Source: an uncultured Clostridia bacterium (lineage in GTDB: Bacteria; Bacillota; Clostridia; Oscillospirales; Acutalibacteraceae). From it: a stretch of 24,920 nt of DNA. The stretch spans positions 1 to 24,920 of the forward strand of contig CALEJD010000032.1 in assembly GCA_937898195.1 (NCBI GenBank), written 5' to 3'. Shown here one piece after another: positions 14,873 to 22,940 of this stretch (positions are counted from its first letter, which is position 1; the number at the start of each line of letters is the position of its first letter). The notes under the pieces are model-generated. The model did no database searches, was not told the DNA's origin, and worked only from the letters and a program-made list of their open reading frames with translations. A program made the translations under genes and the position numbers.

Positions 14873-15982
14873 TTGAAAAACAATCCAATTATTATCGACC
14901 TCAAAAACATCAGCGTAAGCTTTGACAATCAAAAAATTCTCAATAATATTAATCTCTACATCCGTGACGGTGAGTTTATCACTTTTCTCGGGCCTTCGGG
15001 TTGTGGCAAAACAACAACTTTGCGCATAATTGCGGGCTTTTTACAACAGGATAGTGGGGACGTTATTTTTGAAGGTAAAAATATCAATGGTGTTCCTGCG
15101 TATAAAAGACAGGTTAACACCATTTTTCAGCGTTATGCACTTTTTCCACATTTGAATGTTTATGAAAATATTGCGTTCGGTCTTCGTCTTAAAAAATGGA
15201 AAGAAGACGATATCAAAGCAAAGGTCAGCGAAATGTTGACTCTCGTTAACCTTAAAGGCTTTGGTAACAGACGAATTGACTCTCTTTCAGGTGGTCAGCA
15301 ACAGCGTGTTGCCATTGCCCGTGCCCTTGCAGTTAATCCACGCGTTGTGCTTCTTGATGAGCCACTTGGCGCTCTTGACTTGAAGCTTCGCAAGGATATG
15401 CAGATTGAGCTTAAAAACATTCAGCAGAAATTGGGCATAACCTTTATTTATGTTACCCATGACCAAGAAGAAGCACTTTCAATGTCTGACACAGTTGTTG
15501 TTATGAATGGTGGCGAAATTCAGCAGATTGGCACACCACTTGATATTTATAACGAGCCGAAAAATGCTTTCGTTGCCGATTTTATCGGTGAAAGTAATAT
15601 TCTTGACGGCATTATGAAAGAAGACTTCACAGTTGAATTCAACAATATTAAATTCCAATGCGTTGACAAAGGTTTCAAGAAGAATGAGCCTGTTGACGTG
15701 GTTATCCGTCCAGAAGACATTGATGTTGTACCAGCCGATGAAGGTATGCTTCAAGGCACAGTTACATCAGTAACTTTCAAAGGCGTGCATTATGAAATTA
15801 TCGTGGACATTGATAATTTCAAATGGATGATTCAGACAACCGAAAAGAGTGAAGTTGGCGACGTAATCGGTATTTCAATCGACCCTGACGAAATGCACAT
15901 TATGAAAAAATCACAATACTCTGGTCTTTATGGTGACTATAGCTCATTCAGTGATGAGTTTGACGAGCTTTCAGAAGCTTAA
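14873..15982 (+). CDS. potA: Spermidine/putrescine ABC transporter ATP-binding protein PotA
   Basis: The cytoplasmic ATPase drives polyamine import with PotB, PotC and PotD. The 369-residue protein has Walker A G-P-S-G-C-G-K-T (40-47), Q-loop Gln86, signature L-S-G-G-Q-Q-Q-R (138-145), Walker B V-V-L-L-D-E-P (158-164), H-loop His196 and a C-terminal TOBE domain (about 270-350) with V-V-I-R-P-E-D-I. It starts with TTG at 14873, nine bases after AAAGGGG; no better start is in frame nearby. The weak start codon fits translational control by the leader. It heads the potABCD order; polyamine rather than another substrate is inferred from overall similarity and gene order. Confidence 0.92.
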   Translation: MKNNPIIIDLKNISVSFDNQKILNNINLYIRDGEFITFLGPSGCGKTTTLRIIAGFLQQDSGDVIFEGKNINGVPAYKRQVNTIFQRYALFPHLNVYENIAFGLRLKKWKEDDIKAKVSEMLTLVNLKGFGNRRIDSLSGGQQQRVAIARALAVNPRVVLLDEPLGALDLKLRKDMQIELKNIQQKLGITFIYVTHDQEEALSMSDTVVVMNGGEIQQIGTPLDIYNEPKNAFVADFIGESNILDGIMKEDFTVEFNNIKFQCVDKGFKKNEPVDVVIRPEDIDVVPADEGMLQGTVTSVTFKGVHYEIIVDIDNFKWMIQTTEKSEVGDVIGISIDPDEMHIMKKSQYSGLYGDYSSFSDEFDELSEA

Positions 15983-16014
15983 TCTTTAGAATTTCTCGAA
16001 AGGTGGTGATTACT

Positions 16015-16842
16015 GTGAAAAAATCTTCCCTTGCACAAAAACTTCTCAATGCTCCATATATGCTCTGGTCGGGACTTTTCATAGTAGCGCCACTCATAAT
16101 GGTTATATATTATGCATTCACCGATACAACGGGCGCATTCACACTCTCTAATATTGCGCAAATCGGTGACTACACCAGCACCTTTATTCTTTCAATCAGT
16201 TATGGTGCAGTGGCAACGGTGATAAGTCTTATTATTGCTTATCCTTTTGCATATTTCTTGGCACAGACAAAGGCATCATTTCAAAGGGTTGCAACAATGC
16301 TTATAATGTTGCCTATGTGGATGAGCTTCCTTATTCGTACTTATTCTTGGATTACCATCTTGGGCGAATCAGGTGTTATAAACAGCTTTTTAGGTATTTT
16401 CGGCATTGAGCCACTTAAAATGCTTAACACAGGTGGCGCAGTAATTTTAGGTATGGTTTATAATTTCTTGCCATATATGATTTTGCCACTTTATACATCA
16501 CTTTCAAAAATGGATAACTCTCTCGTTGAGGCGGCACAGGATTTGGGCTGCAATAAGTTCTATTGCCTTAGAAAAGTTATATTCCCATTATCTGTTCCTG
16601 GCATTGCAAGTGGCGTTACAATGGTATTTGTTCCGAGTGTAAGTACGTTCTATATCACTCAGAAATTGGGTGGTGGTCAGATTACACTTATCGGTGATGT
16701 TATTGAAGGTCAGTTCCAAACTGCTTATAACTATAACTTAGGTGCGGCACTTTCTCTTGTGCTTATGGTTATGATTTTAATCTGTCTTGGTGTGCTTAAT
16801 TATTTCACAGACAGTGACGATGACGGAGGTGTGCTTATATGA
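16015..16842 (+). CDS. potB: Spermidine/putrescine ABC transporter permease PotB
   Basis: The 275-residue inner-membrane permease has about six transmembrane segments and the binding-protein-dependent permease loop E-A-A-Q-D-L-G-C-N (EAA motif) that docks on PotA. An in-frame GTG at 16003 overlaps the ribosome site AAAGGTGG; GTG at 16015 has this site at eight bases and is preferred, giving M-K-K-S-S-L-A-Q-K-L-L. Its stop overlaps the potC start as ATGA, indicating coupled translation. Confidence 0.9.
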   Translation: MKKSSLAQKLLNAPYMLWSGLFIVAPLIMVIYYAFTDTTGAFTLSNIAQIGDYTSTFILSISYGAVATVISLIIAYPFAYFLAQTKASFQRVATMLIMLPMWMSFLIRTYSWITILGESGVINSFLGIFGIEPLKMLNTGGAVILGMVYNFLPYMILPLYTSLSKMDNSLVEAAQDLGCNKFYCLRKVIFPLSVPGIASGVTMVFVPSVSTFYITQKLGGGQITLIGDVIEGQFQTAYNYNLGAALSLVLMVMILICLGVLNYFTDSDDDGGVLI

Positions 16843-17669
16843 CAAAGACTTCTCCATTATCAAAACTCTATTTAGCACTTGTTTTCGTGTTCCTTTATGC
16901 ACCAATGGTTGTTATGATGGTGTTCTCATTTAACGGAATAGAAAGCACATATATTTTTGAAGGATTTTCACTGCAATGGTATGAAAAGCTTTTCCACGAC
17001 AAAGCCACAATGGATGCTCTCAAAAATACAGTTGTGTTAGCGGTAATTTCAGCGGCAATTGCAACAGTATTGGGCACAATGGCAAGCGTGGGAATTAACG
17101 CAATGCGTAACAAATTTGTAAAGTCATCTGTAATGACAGTTACAAATATCCCTATGATGAACCCTGAAATCGTTACAGGTATCTCAATGATGCTCTTATT
17201 CGTTTTTGCAGGTGTAATGCTTAACAGAAAAGATGTTCTCGGTTTCTGGACAATTCTCATTGCTCACGTAACATTCCAGTTGCCATATGTCATCCTTTCT
17301 GTGTTGCCAAAGCTTAAGCAAACTGATAACAGAATTTTTGAAGCAGCGCAAGACTTGGGTTGTCACCCTGTCAAAGCATTCTTCAAGGTGGTTTTCCCTG
17401 CAATTTTACCTGGTATCATTTCAGGTGCAATTATGGCATTCACATTGTCACTTGATGATTTCATCATCAGTTATTTTACAAACGGACCTGATTTCCAGAC
17501 ATTGCCTATTCATATTTTCTCAATGACAAAAAAGAGAGTTAAACCGGATATGTATGCTCTTTCAACTCTCATTTTTGGTGCAATGTTTGTTCTTTTGATT
17601 CTTATGAATGTGGCACAGTCACGCTCTGATAAGAAACAGAGAAAAAAGCAAAGGGAGGGTAATGAATGA
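16839..17669 (+). CDS. potC: Spermidine/putrescine ABC transporter permease PotC
   Basis: The 276-residue second permease subunit has six hydrophobic segments, the EAA loop E-A-A-Q-D-L-G-C-H, and the PotC-like A-F-T-L-S-L-D-D-F-I-I-S-Y-F stretch close after it. It overlaps potB at its start and potD at its end by four bases each (ATGA), so the three are translated as a unit. The C-terminus is a basic tail, Q-S-R-S-D-K-K-Q-R-K-K, on the cytoplasmic side. Confidence 0.92.
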   Translation: MTKTSPLSKLYLALVFVFLYAPMVVMMVFSFNGIESTYIFEGFSLQWYEKLFHDKATMDALKNTVVLAVISAAIATVLGTMASVGINAMRNKFVKSSVMTVTNIPMMNPEIVTGISMMLLFVFAGVMLNRKDVLGFWTILIAHVTFQLPYVILSVLPKLKQTDNRIFEAAQDLGCHPVKAFFKVVFPAILPGIISGAIMAFTLSLDDFIISYFTNGPDFQTLPIHIFSMTKKRVKPDMYALSTLIFGAMFVLLILMNVAQSRSDKKQRKKQREGNE

Positions 17670-18883
17670 AAAAACTTCTCTCTTTATTGATTTCTTTTCT
17701 TGTTTTGATTTCTGCTTTTGTTCTTCCTGTTTTTGCTGAAGATGAAATCTTCTCACAAGAAACTATTGATTACTATAAAAATCTTGGTCTTCAAGGTACG
17801 GTGCTCAATGTTTATAACTGGGGTGAATATATTGACGACGAAGAAGTTGATGTTGTCAGTGAATTCGAGCGCCTCACAGGGTGCGATGTTAATTACACAA
17901 CATTTGAGTCAAATGAGAATATGTATTCAAAGCTCTCTGGTGGAGGAGTCAGTTACGATATAATTATTCCGTCGGACTATATGGTTGAGCGCCTTGTTTC
18001 TGAAGATATGCTCTTGCCACTTGACTATAATAATATTCCAAACTTTGATAAATATTTCGACAATGAGAAATATGGTCATCTTATTGAAAACGGAATCAAA
18101 GATTACGGAGTAATTTATAATGTGGGAACAACAATTCTTATTTATAATAAAAATTTTGTGAAGGAAAAACCCACAAGTTGGAAAGTGCTTTGGGATGAGC
18201 AATATCAAGGCAAAGTGCTGATGTTCAATAACCCACGAGACTCTTTTGCTATTGCACAATTCATTTTAGGGCAAAGCATCAATACAACAAACAAAGAAGA
18301 TTGGGATAAAGCCGCCGAGCTTTTAATGGAGCAACGCAAAGCCGTTAAACCTGAATATGTAATGGATGAAGTTTTCATCAAGATGGAAAGTGGCGAATAC
18401 GCTTTTGCTACTTATTATGCAGGGGATTACGAGTTGATGGTTGAAAACAACCCTGATTTAGGTTTTGCATTCCCCGAAGAAGGTGTTAACACATTCTATG
18501 ATGCAATGTGTATTCCAAGCGCATCACAGAATAAAAAGGGCGCAGAAGCATTTATAAACTTTATGTTAGAGCCTGAAATCGCACTTGCAAATGCAGAATA
18601 TATTTATTATGCAACACCTAACAAAGCTGTTTTAGAAAATGAAGACTATTCACTCATTGACAGTGAAGCAGTTTATCCTGAAACTGTTGAGAATAGTCAG
18701 GCATTTCATAATTTGCCAACAGATACATTGCAATATATGAATAATCTCTGGATGAAAGTCAAGGGTGAAAACAATACACAGGGTTTATATGCAGGATTTT
18801 TCTCTGTGATTATTCTGATTGTGATTATTATCATTGCCAACATAATCAAAAAAGCAAAAATGAAGAAATATTATAATGTATAA
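17666..18883 (+). CDS. potD: Polyamine-binding protein PotD with C-terminal membrane anchor
   Basis: This is the extracellular solute-binding subunit of the polyamine importer. It has a Sec signal peptide (1-24, V-F-A before E-D-E) and then the PotD-type fold, with V-Y-N-W-G-E-Y-I-D near the N-terminus, D-I-I-I-P-S-D-Y-M and later W-D-E-Q-Y-Q-G-K-V. There is no lipobox Cys. Instead residues about 376-394 form a hydrophobic helix followed by a basic tail, K-K-A-K-M-K-K, so the protein should be held by a C-terminal transmembrane segment. At 405 residues it is longer than the usual ~350 because of this tail. It is last in the operon and is followed by a strong terminator. Confidence 0.9.
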   Translation: MKKLLSLLISFLVLISAFVLPVFAEDEIFSQETIDYYKNLGLQGTVLNVYNWGEYIDDEEVDVVSEFERLTGCDVNYTTFESNENMYSKLSGGGVSYDIIIPSDYMVERLVSEDMLLPLDYNNIPNFDKYFDNEKYGHLIENGIKDYGVIYNVGTTILIYNKNFVKEKPTSWKVLWDEQYQGKVLMFNNPRDSFAIAQFILGQSINTTNKEDWDKAAELLMEQRKAVKPEYVMDEVFIKMESGEYAFATYYAGDYELMVENNPDLGFAFPEEGVNTFYDAMCIPSASQNKKGAEAFINFMLEPEIALANAEYIYYATPNKAVLENEDYSLIDSEAVYPETVENSQAFHNLPTDTLQYMNNLWMKVKGENNTQGLYAGFFSVIILIVIIIIANIIKKAKMKKYYNV

Positions 18884-18886
18884 AGA

Positions 18887-18924
18887 AAAGGACTTATTCA
18901 AAGCGAATAAGTCCTTTATCATTT
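18887..18924. terminator. Bidirectional terminator between potD and the XRE gene
   Basis: AAAGGACTTATTC (18887-18899) pairs perfectly with GAATAAGTCCTTT (18905-18917) around AAAGC. T-rich sequence follows on both strands. Confidence 0.9.
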
Positions 18925-19146
18925 TTAATTTTTTGATGGTGGATATGGCTCTTTTTGGTCTGTTAACCCTGCAAGATAATCCATACTAGTGTTCAAGGCT
19001 TTTGCAATTTTTACACATTGCTCAAAAGTGTAATATCTCACACCGCGTTCAATTTTTGAATAATCGCTTTGGTCAATGCCAGTAAGCATTTGCATTTTAA
19101 TTTGTGTGTATCCGCGTTCAATTCGTAAATCTTTCAATCTGCTCAT
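18925..19146 (-). CDS. Small XRE-family helix-turn-helix regulator
   Basis: The 73-residue protein is essentially one Cro/C1-type helix-turn-helix: L-R-I-E-R-G-Y-T-Q, M-L-T-G-I-D-Q-S-D-Y-S-K-I-E-R-G and A-K-A-L-N-T-S-M-D-Y-L-A-G-L. The ATG at 19146 is chosen because TAGGTGAT lies just upstream; a longer frame to 19188 has no ribosome site. It has no effector domain. Divergent from it is a consensus promoter for a noncoding RNA, and ATTGACCTAT direct repeats occupy the region between, a likely operator for this protein (inference). Confidence 0.85.
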   Translation of the reverse strand: MSRLKDLRIERGYTQIKMQMLTGIDQSDYSKIERGVRYYTFEQCVKIAKALNTSMDYLAGLTDQKEPYPPSKN

Positions 19147-19172
19147 AATATCACCTAAATATATTATGGCAG

Positions 19173-19207
19173 ATTGACCTATTGACATTAGGGTTAAATT
19201 GACCTAT
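19173..19207. promoter_or_regulatory. Direct repeats ATTGACCTAT, candidate XRE operator
   Basis: Identical 10-mers at 19173-19182 and 19198-19207, 25 bp apart, with a partial copy ATTGACATTA at 19181-19190. They overlap the -35 and -10 boxes of the noncoding RNA promoter and lie in the upstream region of the XRE gene. Confidence 0.55.
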
Positions 19208-19210
19208 AAT
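19182..19210 (+). promoter_or_regulatory. Perfect consensus sigma-A promoter
   Basis: TTGACA (19182-19187), exactly 17 bases, TATAAT (19205-19210), pointing into a stretch with no gene. The expected RNA start is near 19217. Confidence 0.85.
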
Positions 19211-19216
19211 GATTTC

Positions 19217-19346
19217 ATAGAATAATCAGTTCTTTTTGATGAATGACAAAAATATTTAAGAAAATCCTTGTAAAATGTAAGACGAAGGCATATTTTTCAA
19301 CTGATTATTCTATAGTAAAAGGTCGGTATTTATACCGACCTTTTTA
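19217..19346 (+). ncRNA. Orphan small structured RNA of ~130 nt
   Basis: The predicted start falls on ATAGAATAATCAGTT (19217-19231), which is perfectly complementary over 15 bases to AACTGATTATTCTAT (19299-19313). Inside, AAAAATAT can pair with ATATTTTT and CCTTGT with ACGAAGG around a loop AAAATGTAAG. The transcript then ends at an intrinsic terminator. No supported reading frame is present. The shape, a long rod with an asymmetric bubble, recalls 6S RNA, but it is shorter and the similarity is only architectural. Confidence 0.65.
19318..19346 (+). terminator. Terminator of the small RNA
   Basis: AAAGGTCGGTAT (19318-19329), loop TT, ATACCGACCTTT (19332-19343), then TT. It also lies just past the end of ung on the other strand and may serve both. 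Confidence 0.85.
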
Positions 19347-19352
19347 TTGTTG

Positions 19353-20021
19353 TTATTTTATTTGCCAGTCAATTTCAGGGCGTCCCTTTGATTTTAAAAA
19401 TTCATTTGCTTTTTTGAAATGATTATTGCCGAAAAAACCGTTATAAGCAGAAAGGGGACTAGGGTGTGCTGATTCTAACACAAGGTGATTTGGGTTAGTA
19501 ATGATTTTTTTCTTTGCTCTTGCGTTTGCACCCCAAAGTAAAAATACCTTTGGCTCTGGTCTTTGGTTTAAGAGAGAAATAATGTTGTCTGTGAAAACTT
19601 CCCAACCCATTCCTTTGTGTGAGTTTGGTTGACTTTCTCTTACCGTTAAAACCGTGTTTAGCATTAATACGCCTTGCTCTGCCCAATATGTAAGCTCACC
19701 GTGGTCGGGGATAGGGTAGCCATATTCTGCATAAATTTCTTTATACATATTCTGTAAAGACGGTGGTGCTTTAACACCTTTTTTTACTGAAAAGCAAAGT
19801 CCATGTGCCTGATTAGGTTGATGATATGGGTCTTGCCCAAGCATCACAACTTTAACATCTTTGTAGTCGGTGTATTTAAGTGCATTGAATATGTCATTCA
19901 TATTGGGATATATGGTTTGTGTCTTATATTCCTGCACTAAAAATTTTCTCAAATTGAGATAATATGGTTTTTTGAATTCGTCTTTTAAAAGAATATCCCA
20001 ACTATTATTAAACTGTACCAT
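19353..20021 (-). CDS. ung: Uracil-DNA glycosylase
   Basis: This family 1 enzyme removes uracil from DNA in base excision repair. The 222-residue protein has the water-activating motif G-Q-D-P-Y-H (62-67, catalytic Asp64), G-L-C-F-S-V, and the DNA-intercalating motif H-P-S-P-L-S-A (186-192). Its length is normal. The start overlaps the end of murC by 14 bases on the same strand, so the two are cotranscribed. Confidence 0.96.
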   Translation of the reverse strand: MVQFNNSWDILLKDEFKKPYYLNLRKFLVQEYKTQTIYPNMNDIFNALKYTDYKDVKVVMLGQDPYHQPNQAHGLCFSVKKGVKAPPSLQNMYKEIYAEYGYPIPDHGELTYWAEQGVLMLNTVLTVRESQPNSHKGMGWEVFTDNIISLLNQRPEPKVFLLWGANARAKKKIITNPNHLVLESAHPSPLSAYNGFFGNNHFKKANEFLKSKGRPEIDWQIK

Positions 20022-21393
20022 TTTTTAATCTCTCAATCATCATAAATGCAGATTTATAAATATCACCACAACCCATTGTAAGCACTAGGTCACCTTTCTT
20101 TGCATTTTTCACAACATAGTCTGCAACTTCTTCTTGTGTGTTAAACCAAACAGAGTTTGGAATTTTCTCTGCTAACTGGGAAGTGTAAATATCATAAGTA
20201 TTCACTTCGCGTGAGCCCATAATCTCTGTCATAACACATCTGTCTGGGATTTTAAGCACATCGACAAACTCGTCAAAATGCATAGCAGTTCTTGAATATG
20301 TGAATGGTTGAAAAACTGCCCAAACTGTGTTATAGCCCAGTTTCATAGCTGCTTCAAGTGTAACTTTGAGTTCAGCAGGGTGGTGGGCATAGTCATCAAT
20401 AAAATCAATGCCGTTATATGTTCCCAAATCTTCAAAGCGACGACCTGCACCTTTGAATTCTTGCAATCCTTTAATGCAATCTTCAAATTTTGCACCTGAA
20501 TAAATTGCAGAAGCTATAGCAGCAAGAGCGTTGAGTACATTGTGAATACCTGGGATTGAAAGTTCAACACTACCGAGTTTTTCGCCTTTATACATTACAT
20601 CAAACTTTGTGAATGCACCCTTGTATTCTTCAATATTCTCTGCATAGTAGTCATTTTTCTTGTCAAAACCGAATGAAATCATTTCTTTACCCTTAATGTC
20701 CTTTATGGCTTTAAGGGTGTTTTCATCATCACCGTTATAAATAATTGCTTTTGTAGCAGATGACGCAAATTTTGTAAAACTTAAAATAAGATTTTCCATT
20801 GTCTTGAAATATTCAAGGTGGTCTTCATCAATGTTGAGAATAACTGCAACATCAGGACTCATTTTAAGAAATGTATCTTGATATTCACAAGATTCCATAA
20901 CGATAGTTTCAGTCTGTCCCACACGACCATAAGAGTTAGTAAGTGGCAATTTGCCACCAATAACTGCAGATGGGTCAAGACCTGCTTCAATCATTGTTTG
21001 CACAGTGAGTGAAGTAACAGTAGTTTTGCCGTGAGTACCACAAATGCCAATACAATTTGTGAACTGACGAGAAACTTCGCCTAACAACTCTGCTCTTTGG
21101 AAAGTTGGGATTCCACTTTCAAGTGCAGCCTTAAGCTCTGGGTTTTCTTTTGAAATAGCTGCAGAATAAACCACCATTTCAGCGCCTTCAATGTTTTCAG
21201 CACGCTGGCCCATCATAACTTTAATACCCATTTTGCGAATACGTTCAACGATTGAGCTTTCGTTATTGTCAGAGCCTTGCAAAGTGTAACCCTTGCTATG
21301 AAGAATCTCGGCAAGTGGACACATACCACTACCACCGATTCCGATAAAATGTATTGTTTTTACAGTTTTTAAAGCCTTTGAAATGTCGTTCAT
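20008..21393 (-). CDS. murC: UDP-N-acetylmuramate--L-alanine ligase MurC
   Basis: MurC adds the first amino acid of the peptidoglycan stem peptide in the cytoplasm. The 461-residue protein has the N-terminal UDP-binding I-G-I-G-G-S-G-M (18-24 region), the Mur-ligase ATP loop G-T-H-G-K-T-T (119-125), a central domain with N-I-D-E-D-H-L-E-Y-F, and D-D-Y-A-H-H-P-A-E in the C-terminal part. ATG at 21393 is preferred because GGTGGTG lies upstream; a GTG at 21405 would overlap that site. ung follows with overlap. A TATAAT box on the minus strand (21416-21411) could be its -10 element. Confidence 0.95.
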   Translation of the reverse strand: MNDISKALKTVKTIHFIGIGGSGMCPLAEILHSKGYTLQGSDNNESSIVERIRKMGIKVMMGQRAENIEGAEMVVYSAAISKENPELKAALESGIPTFQRAELLGEVSRQFTNCIGICGTHGKTTVTSLTVQTMIEAGLDPSAVIGGKLPLTNSYGRVGQTETIVMESCEYQDTFLKMSPDVAVILNIDEDHLEYFKTMENLILSFTKFASSATKAIIYNGDDENTLKAIKDIKGKEMISFGFDKKNDYYAENIEEYKGAFTKFDVMYKGEKLGSVELSIPGIHNVLNALAAIASAIYSGAKFEDCIKGLQEFKGAGRRFEDLGTYNGIDFIDDYAHHPAELKVTLEAAMKLGYNTVWAVFQPFTYSRTAMHFDEFVDVLKIPDRCVMTEIMGSREVNTYDIYTSQLAEKIPNSVWFNTQEEVADYVVKNAKKGDLVLTMGCGDIYKSAFMMIERLKNGTV

Positions 21394-21447
21394 TTTTATC
21401 ACCACCCATTATTATATTGTATTTTTATAAAAAATTAAACCCCTAAT

Positions 21448-21475
21448 CACCAAAATTTTGAAAAAACATAACATA
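21448..21475 (+). promoter_or_regulatory. Candidate sigma-K promoter of dpaAB
   Basis: CACC (21448-21451) and CATAACATA (21467-21475), with 16 bases between the AC and CATA, agree with the sigma-K pattern (AC, 16-17 bp, CATANNNTA). The RNA would start about 15 bases before the dpaA ATG, leaving room for the AAGGGGG ribosome site. Bacillus spoVF is a known sigma-K target. Confidence 0.55.
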
Positions 21476-21498
21476 GTAGTAGGCAAGGGGGATTATTT

Positions 21499-22344
21499 AT
21501 GAGAAATATCGTAATAGTTGGTGGAGATAAAAGACAAAAATACCTTAAAGAATATTTAGTGGCGCAAGGATTTGATGTTTCGTCTTATGGACTTTTTGAT
21601 TGGGATGACGATACGGATAAACTCAAAAGTGTGCTTCGAGAAGATTCTTTGGTGGTGCTTCCACTTCCTGCAACACGAAACGACCAGACGATTATTATGC
21701 CATTTTCAAAACGGGAAATGTCAATCGACCGACTGATTTCCTTTTTAGGTCGGGAAAATCTTGTTTTTGGTGGGATAATCAAAGGCGAATTGCTCTCGCG
21801 TCTTCGAGAAACAGAAATCCCCTTTGTTGATTATTATGACGACTCTTTTATAGAGAAAAACGCAGTTTTAACGGCTTTTGGCACACTTAAAATTTTGCTT
21901 GAACACATTGATTTTGCACTTCCTTTGGGTAAATATGCTATAACGGGATACGGCAGGGTTTCAAGAGAAACGGTCGCACTTTTAAAGGCTCTTTCTTGCG
22001 ATATAACCGTCTTTGCCCGCAATCCATCACAAAGAGAAGATGTAATAATTAAAGGTTGTAAGGCTTTGAATATTGCCAACCTTTCAACTTGTGCTAACAA
22101 TTTTGATGTGATAATCAACACTGTGCCACAGAATATAATTTTTGAAGATACTCTTAAAAACATAAATAAAAACACAAAAATAATCGAACTTGCTTCTGCG
22201 CCTTATGGTTTGGATTTTGATTTAGCGAGAAAATATGGTGTTGATGTAATCAAAGCATTTGGATTACCCGGTAAATACACACCGAAAACAGCAGGGGAGA
22301 TTATAGGCAAAAAAATCGAAGAATATTTGCAAAAGGAGGAGTAA
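21499..22344 (+). CDS. dpaA: Dipicolinate synthase subunit A
   Basis: DpaA (SpoVFA) with DpaB makes dipicolinic acid in the mother cell late in sporulation; the acid then loads the spore core. The 281-residue protein shows the N-terminal I-V-I-V-G-G-D-K-R-Q-K-Y-L, P-L-P-A-T-R-N-D, and a Rossmann-type dinucleotide site A-I-T-G-Y-G-R-V-S-R-E (147-157), followed by A-R-N-P-S-Q-R and a C-terminal P-G-K-Y-T-P-K-T-A-G-E. AAGGGGG precedes the ATG and dpaB starts two bases after the stop. The asd-dapG-dapA genes linked to it in Bacillus are absent here. Confidence 0.93.
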   Translation: MRNIVIVGGDKRQKYLKEYLVAQGFDVSSYGLFDWDDDTDKLKSVLREDSLVVLPLPATRNDQTIIMPFSKREMSIDRLISFLGRENLVFGGIIKGELLSRLRETEIPFVDYYDDSFIEKNAVLTAFGTLKILLEHIDFALPLGKYAITGYGRVSRETVALLKALSCDITVFARNPSQREDVIIKGCKALNIANLSTCANNFDVIINTVPQNIIFEDTLKNINKNTKIIELASAPYGLDFDLARKYGVDVIKAFGLPGKYTPKTAGEIIGKKIEEYLQKEE

Positions 22345-22346
22345 AA

Positions 22347-22922
22347 ATGAGCAAAGAAACTGTGGGGTTTGCCTTGTGTGGTTCCTTTTGCACATTTAAA
22401 AAAGTAATCCCACAAATGAAAAAGTTGGTTGACGAAGGGTATAAAGTAATTCCTATTATGTCACCCACGGCATATTCGACTGATACTCGTTTCGGCAAAG
22501 CCGAAGATTTTAATAAAGAAATCGAAGAAATATGCAATGAGAAAATCATATATACAATAAGTGGCGCAGAGCCCATTGGACCAAAAGAATTGCTTGATAT
22601 GTTAGTTATTGCACCTTGCACAGGCAACACCCTTGGTAAACTCTCTAACGGAATAAGTGATACATCTGTAACTCTCGCAACAAAAGCACATTTAAGAAAT
22701 CAGCGCCCTGTCATAATTGCCGTTTCAACAAACGATGCTCTCGGCACAAGTGCCCGAAATATCGGAACTTTAATGAATAGTAAACATATTTACTTTGTGC
22801 CGATGCGACAAGATGACCATATAAATAAACCTAATTCAATCGTAGCGGATTTTAATTATATTCCTGACACGGTGAAAGAAGTGCTCGAAACTAAAACTCA
22901 ACCACAACCGATACTCTTATAA
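22347..22922 (+). CDS. dpaB: Dipicolinate synthase subunit B (flavoprotein)
   Basis: The 191-residue flavoprotein-fold subunit has an N-terminal G-F-A-L-C-G-S-F-C-T, an S-P-T-A-Y turn, and the nucleotide-binding region I-A-P-C-T-G-N-T-L-G-K-L-S-N-G-I-S-D-T (about 92-111), typical of SpoVFB. It partners DpaA in oxidising dihydrodipicolinate to dipicolinate. AAGGAGG lies at the end of dpaA. The presence of dpaAB shows that the organism makes endospores by the SpoVF route. Confidence 0.94.
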   Translation: MSKETVGFALCGSFCTFKKVIPQMKKLVDEGYKVIPIMSPTAYSTDTRFGKAEDFNKEIEEICNEKIIYTISGAEPIGPKELLDMLVIAPCTGNTLGKLSNGISDTSVTLATKAHLRNQRPVIIAVSTNDALGTSARNIGTLMNSKHIYFVPMRQDDHINKPNSIVADFNYIPDTVKEVLETKTQPQPILL

Positions 22923-22940
22923 GTGCAGAACGCAAAGTGT

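Noticed and set aside
19217..19346. Assigning the small RNA outright as 6S RNA
   Set aside because: It is shorter than known 6S RNAs, and the bubble is strongly asymmetric; only the rod-like outline agrees.
19244..19421. Open frame beginning ATG ACA AAA ATA inside the small RNA
   Set aside because: It has no ribosome site, runs through the terminator hairpin and into the antisense of ung, and lacks protein-like composition.
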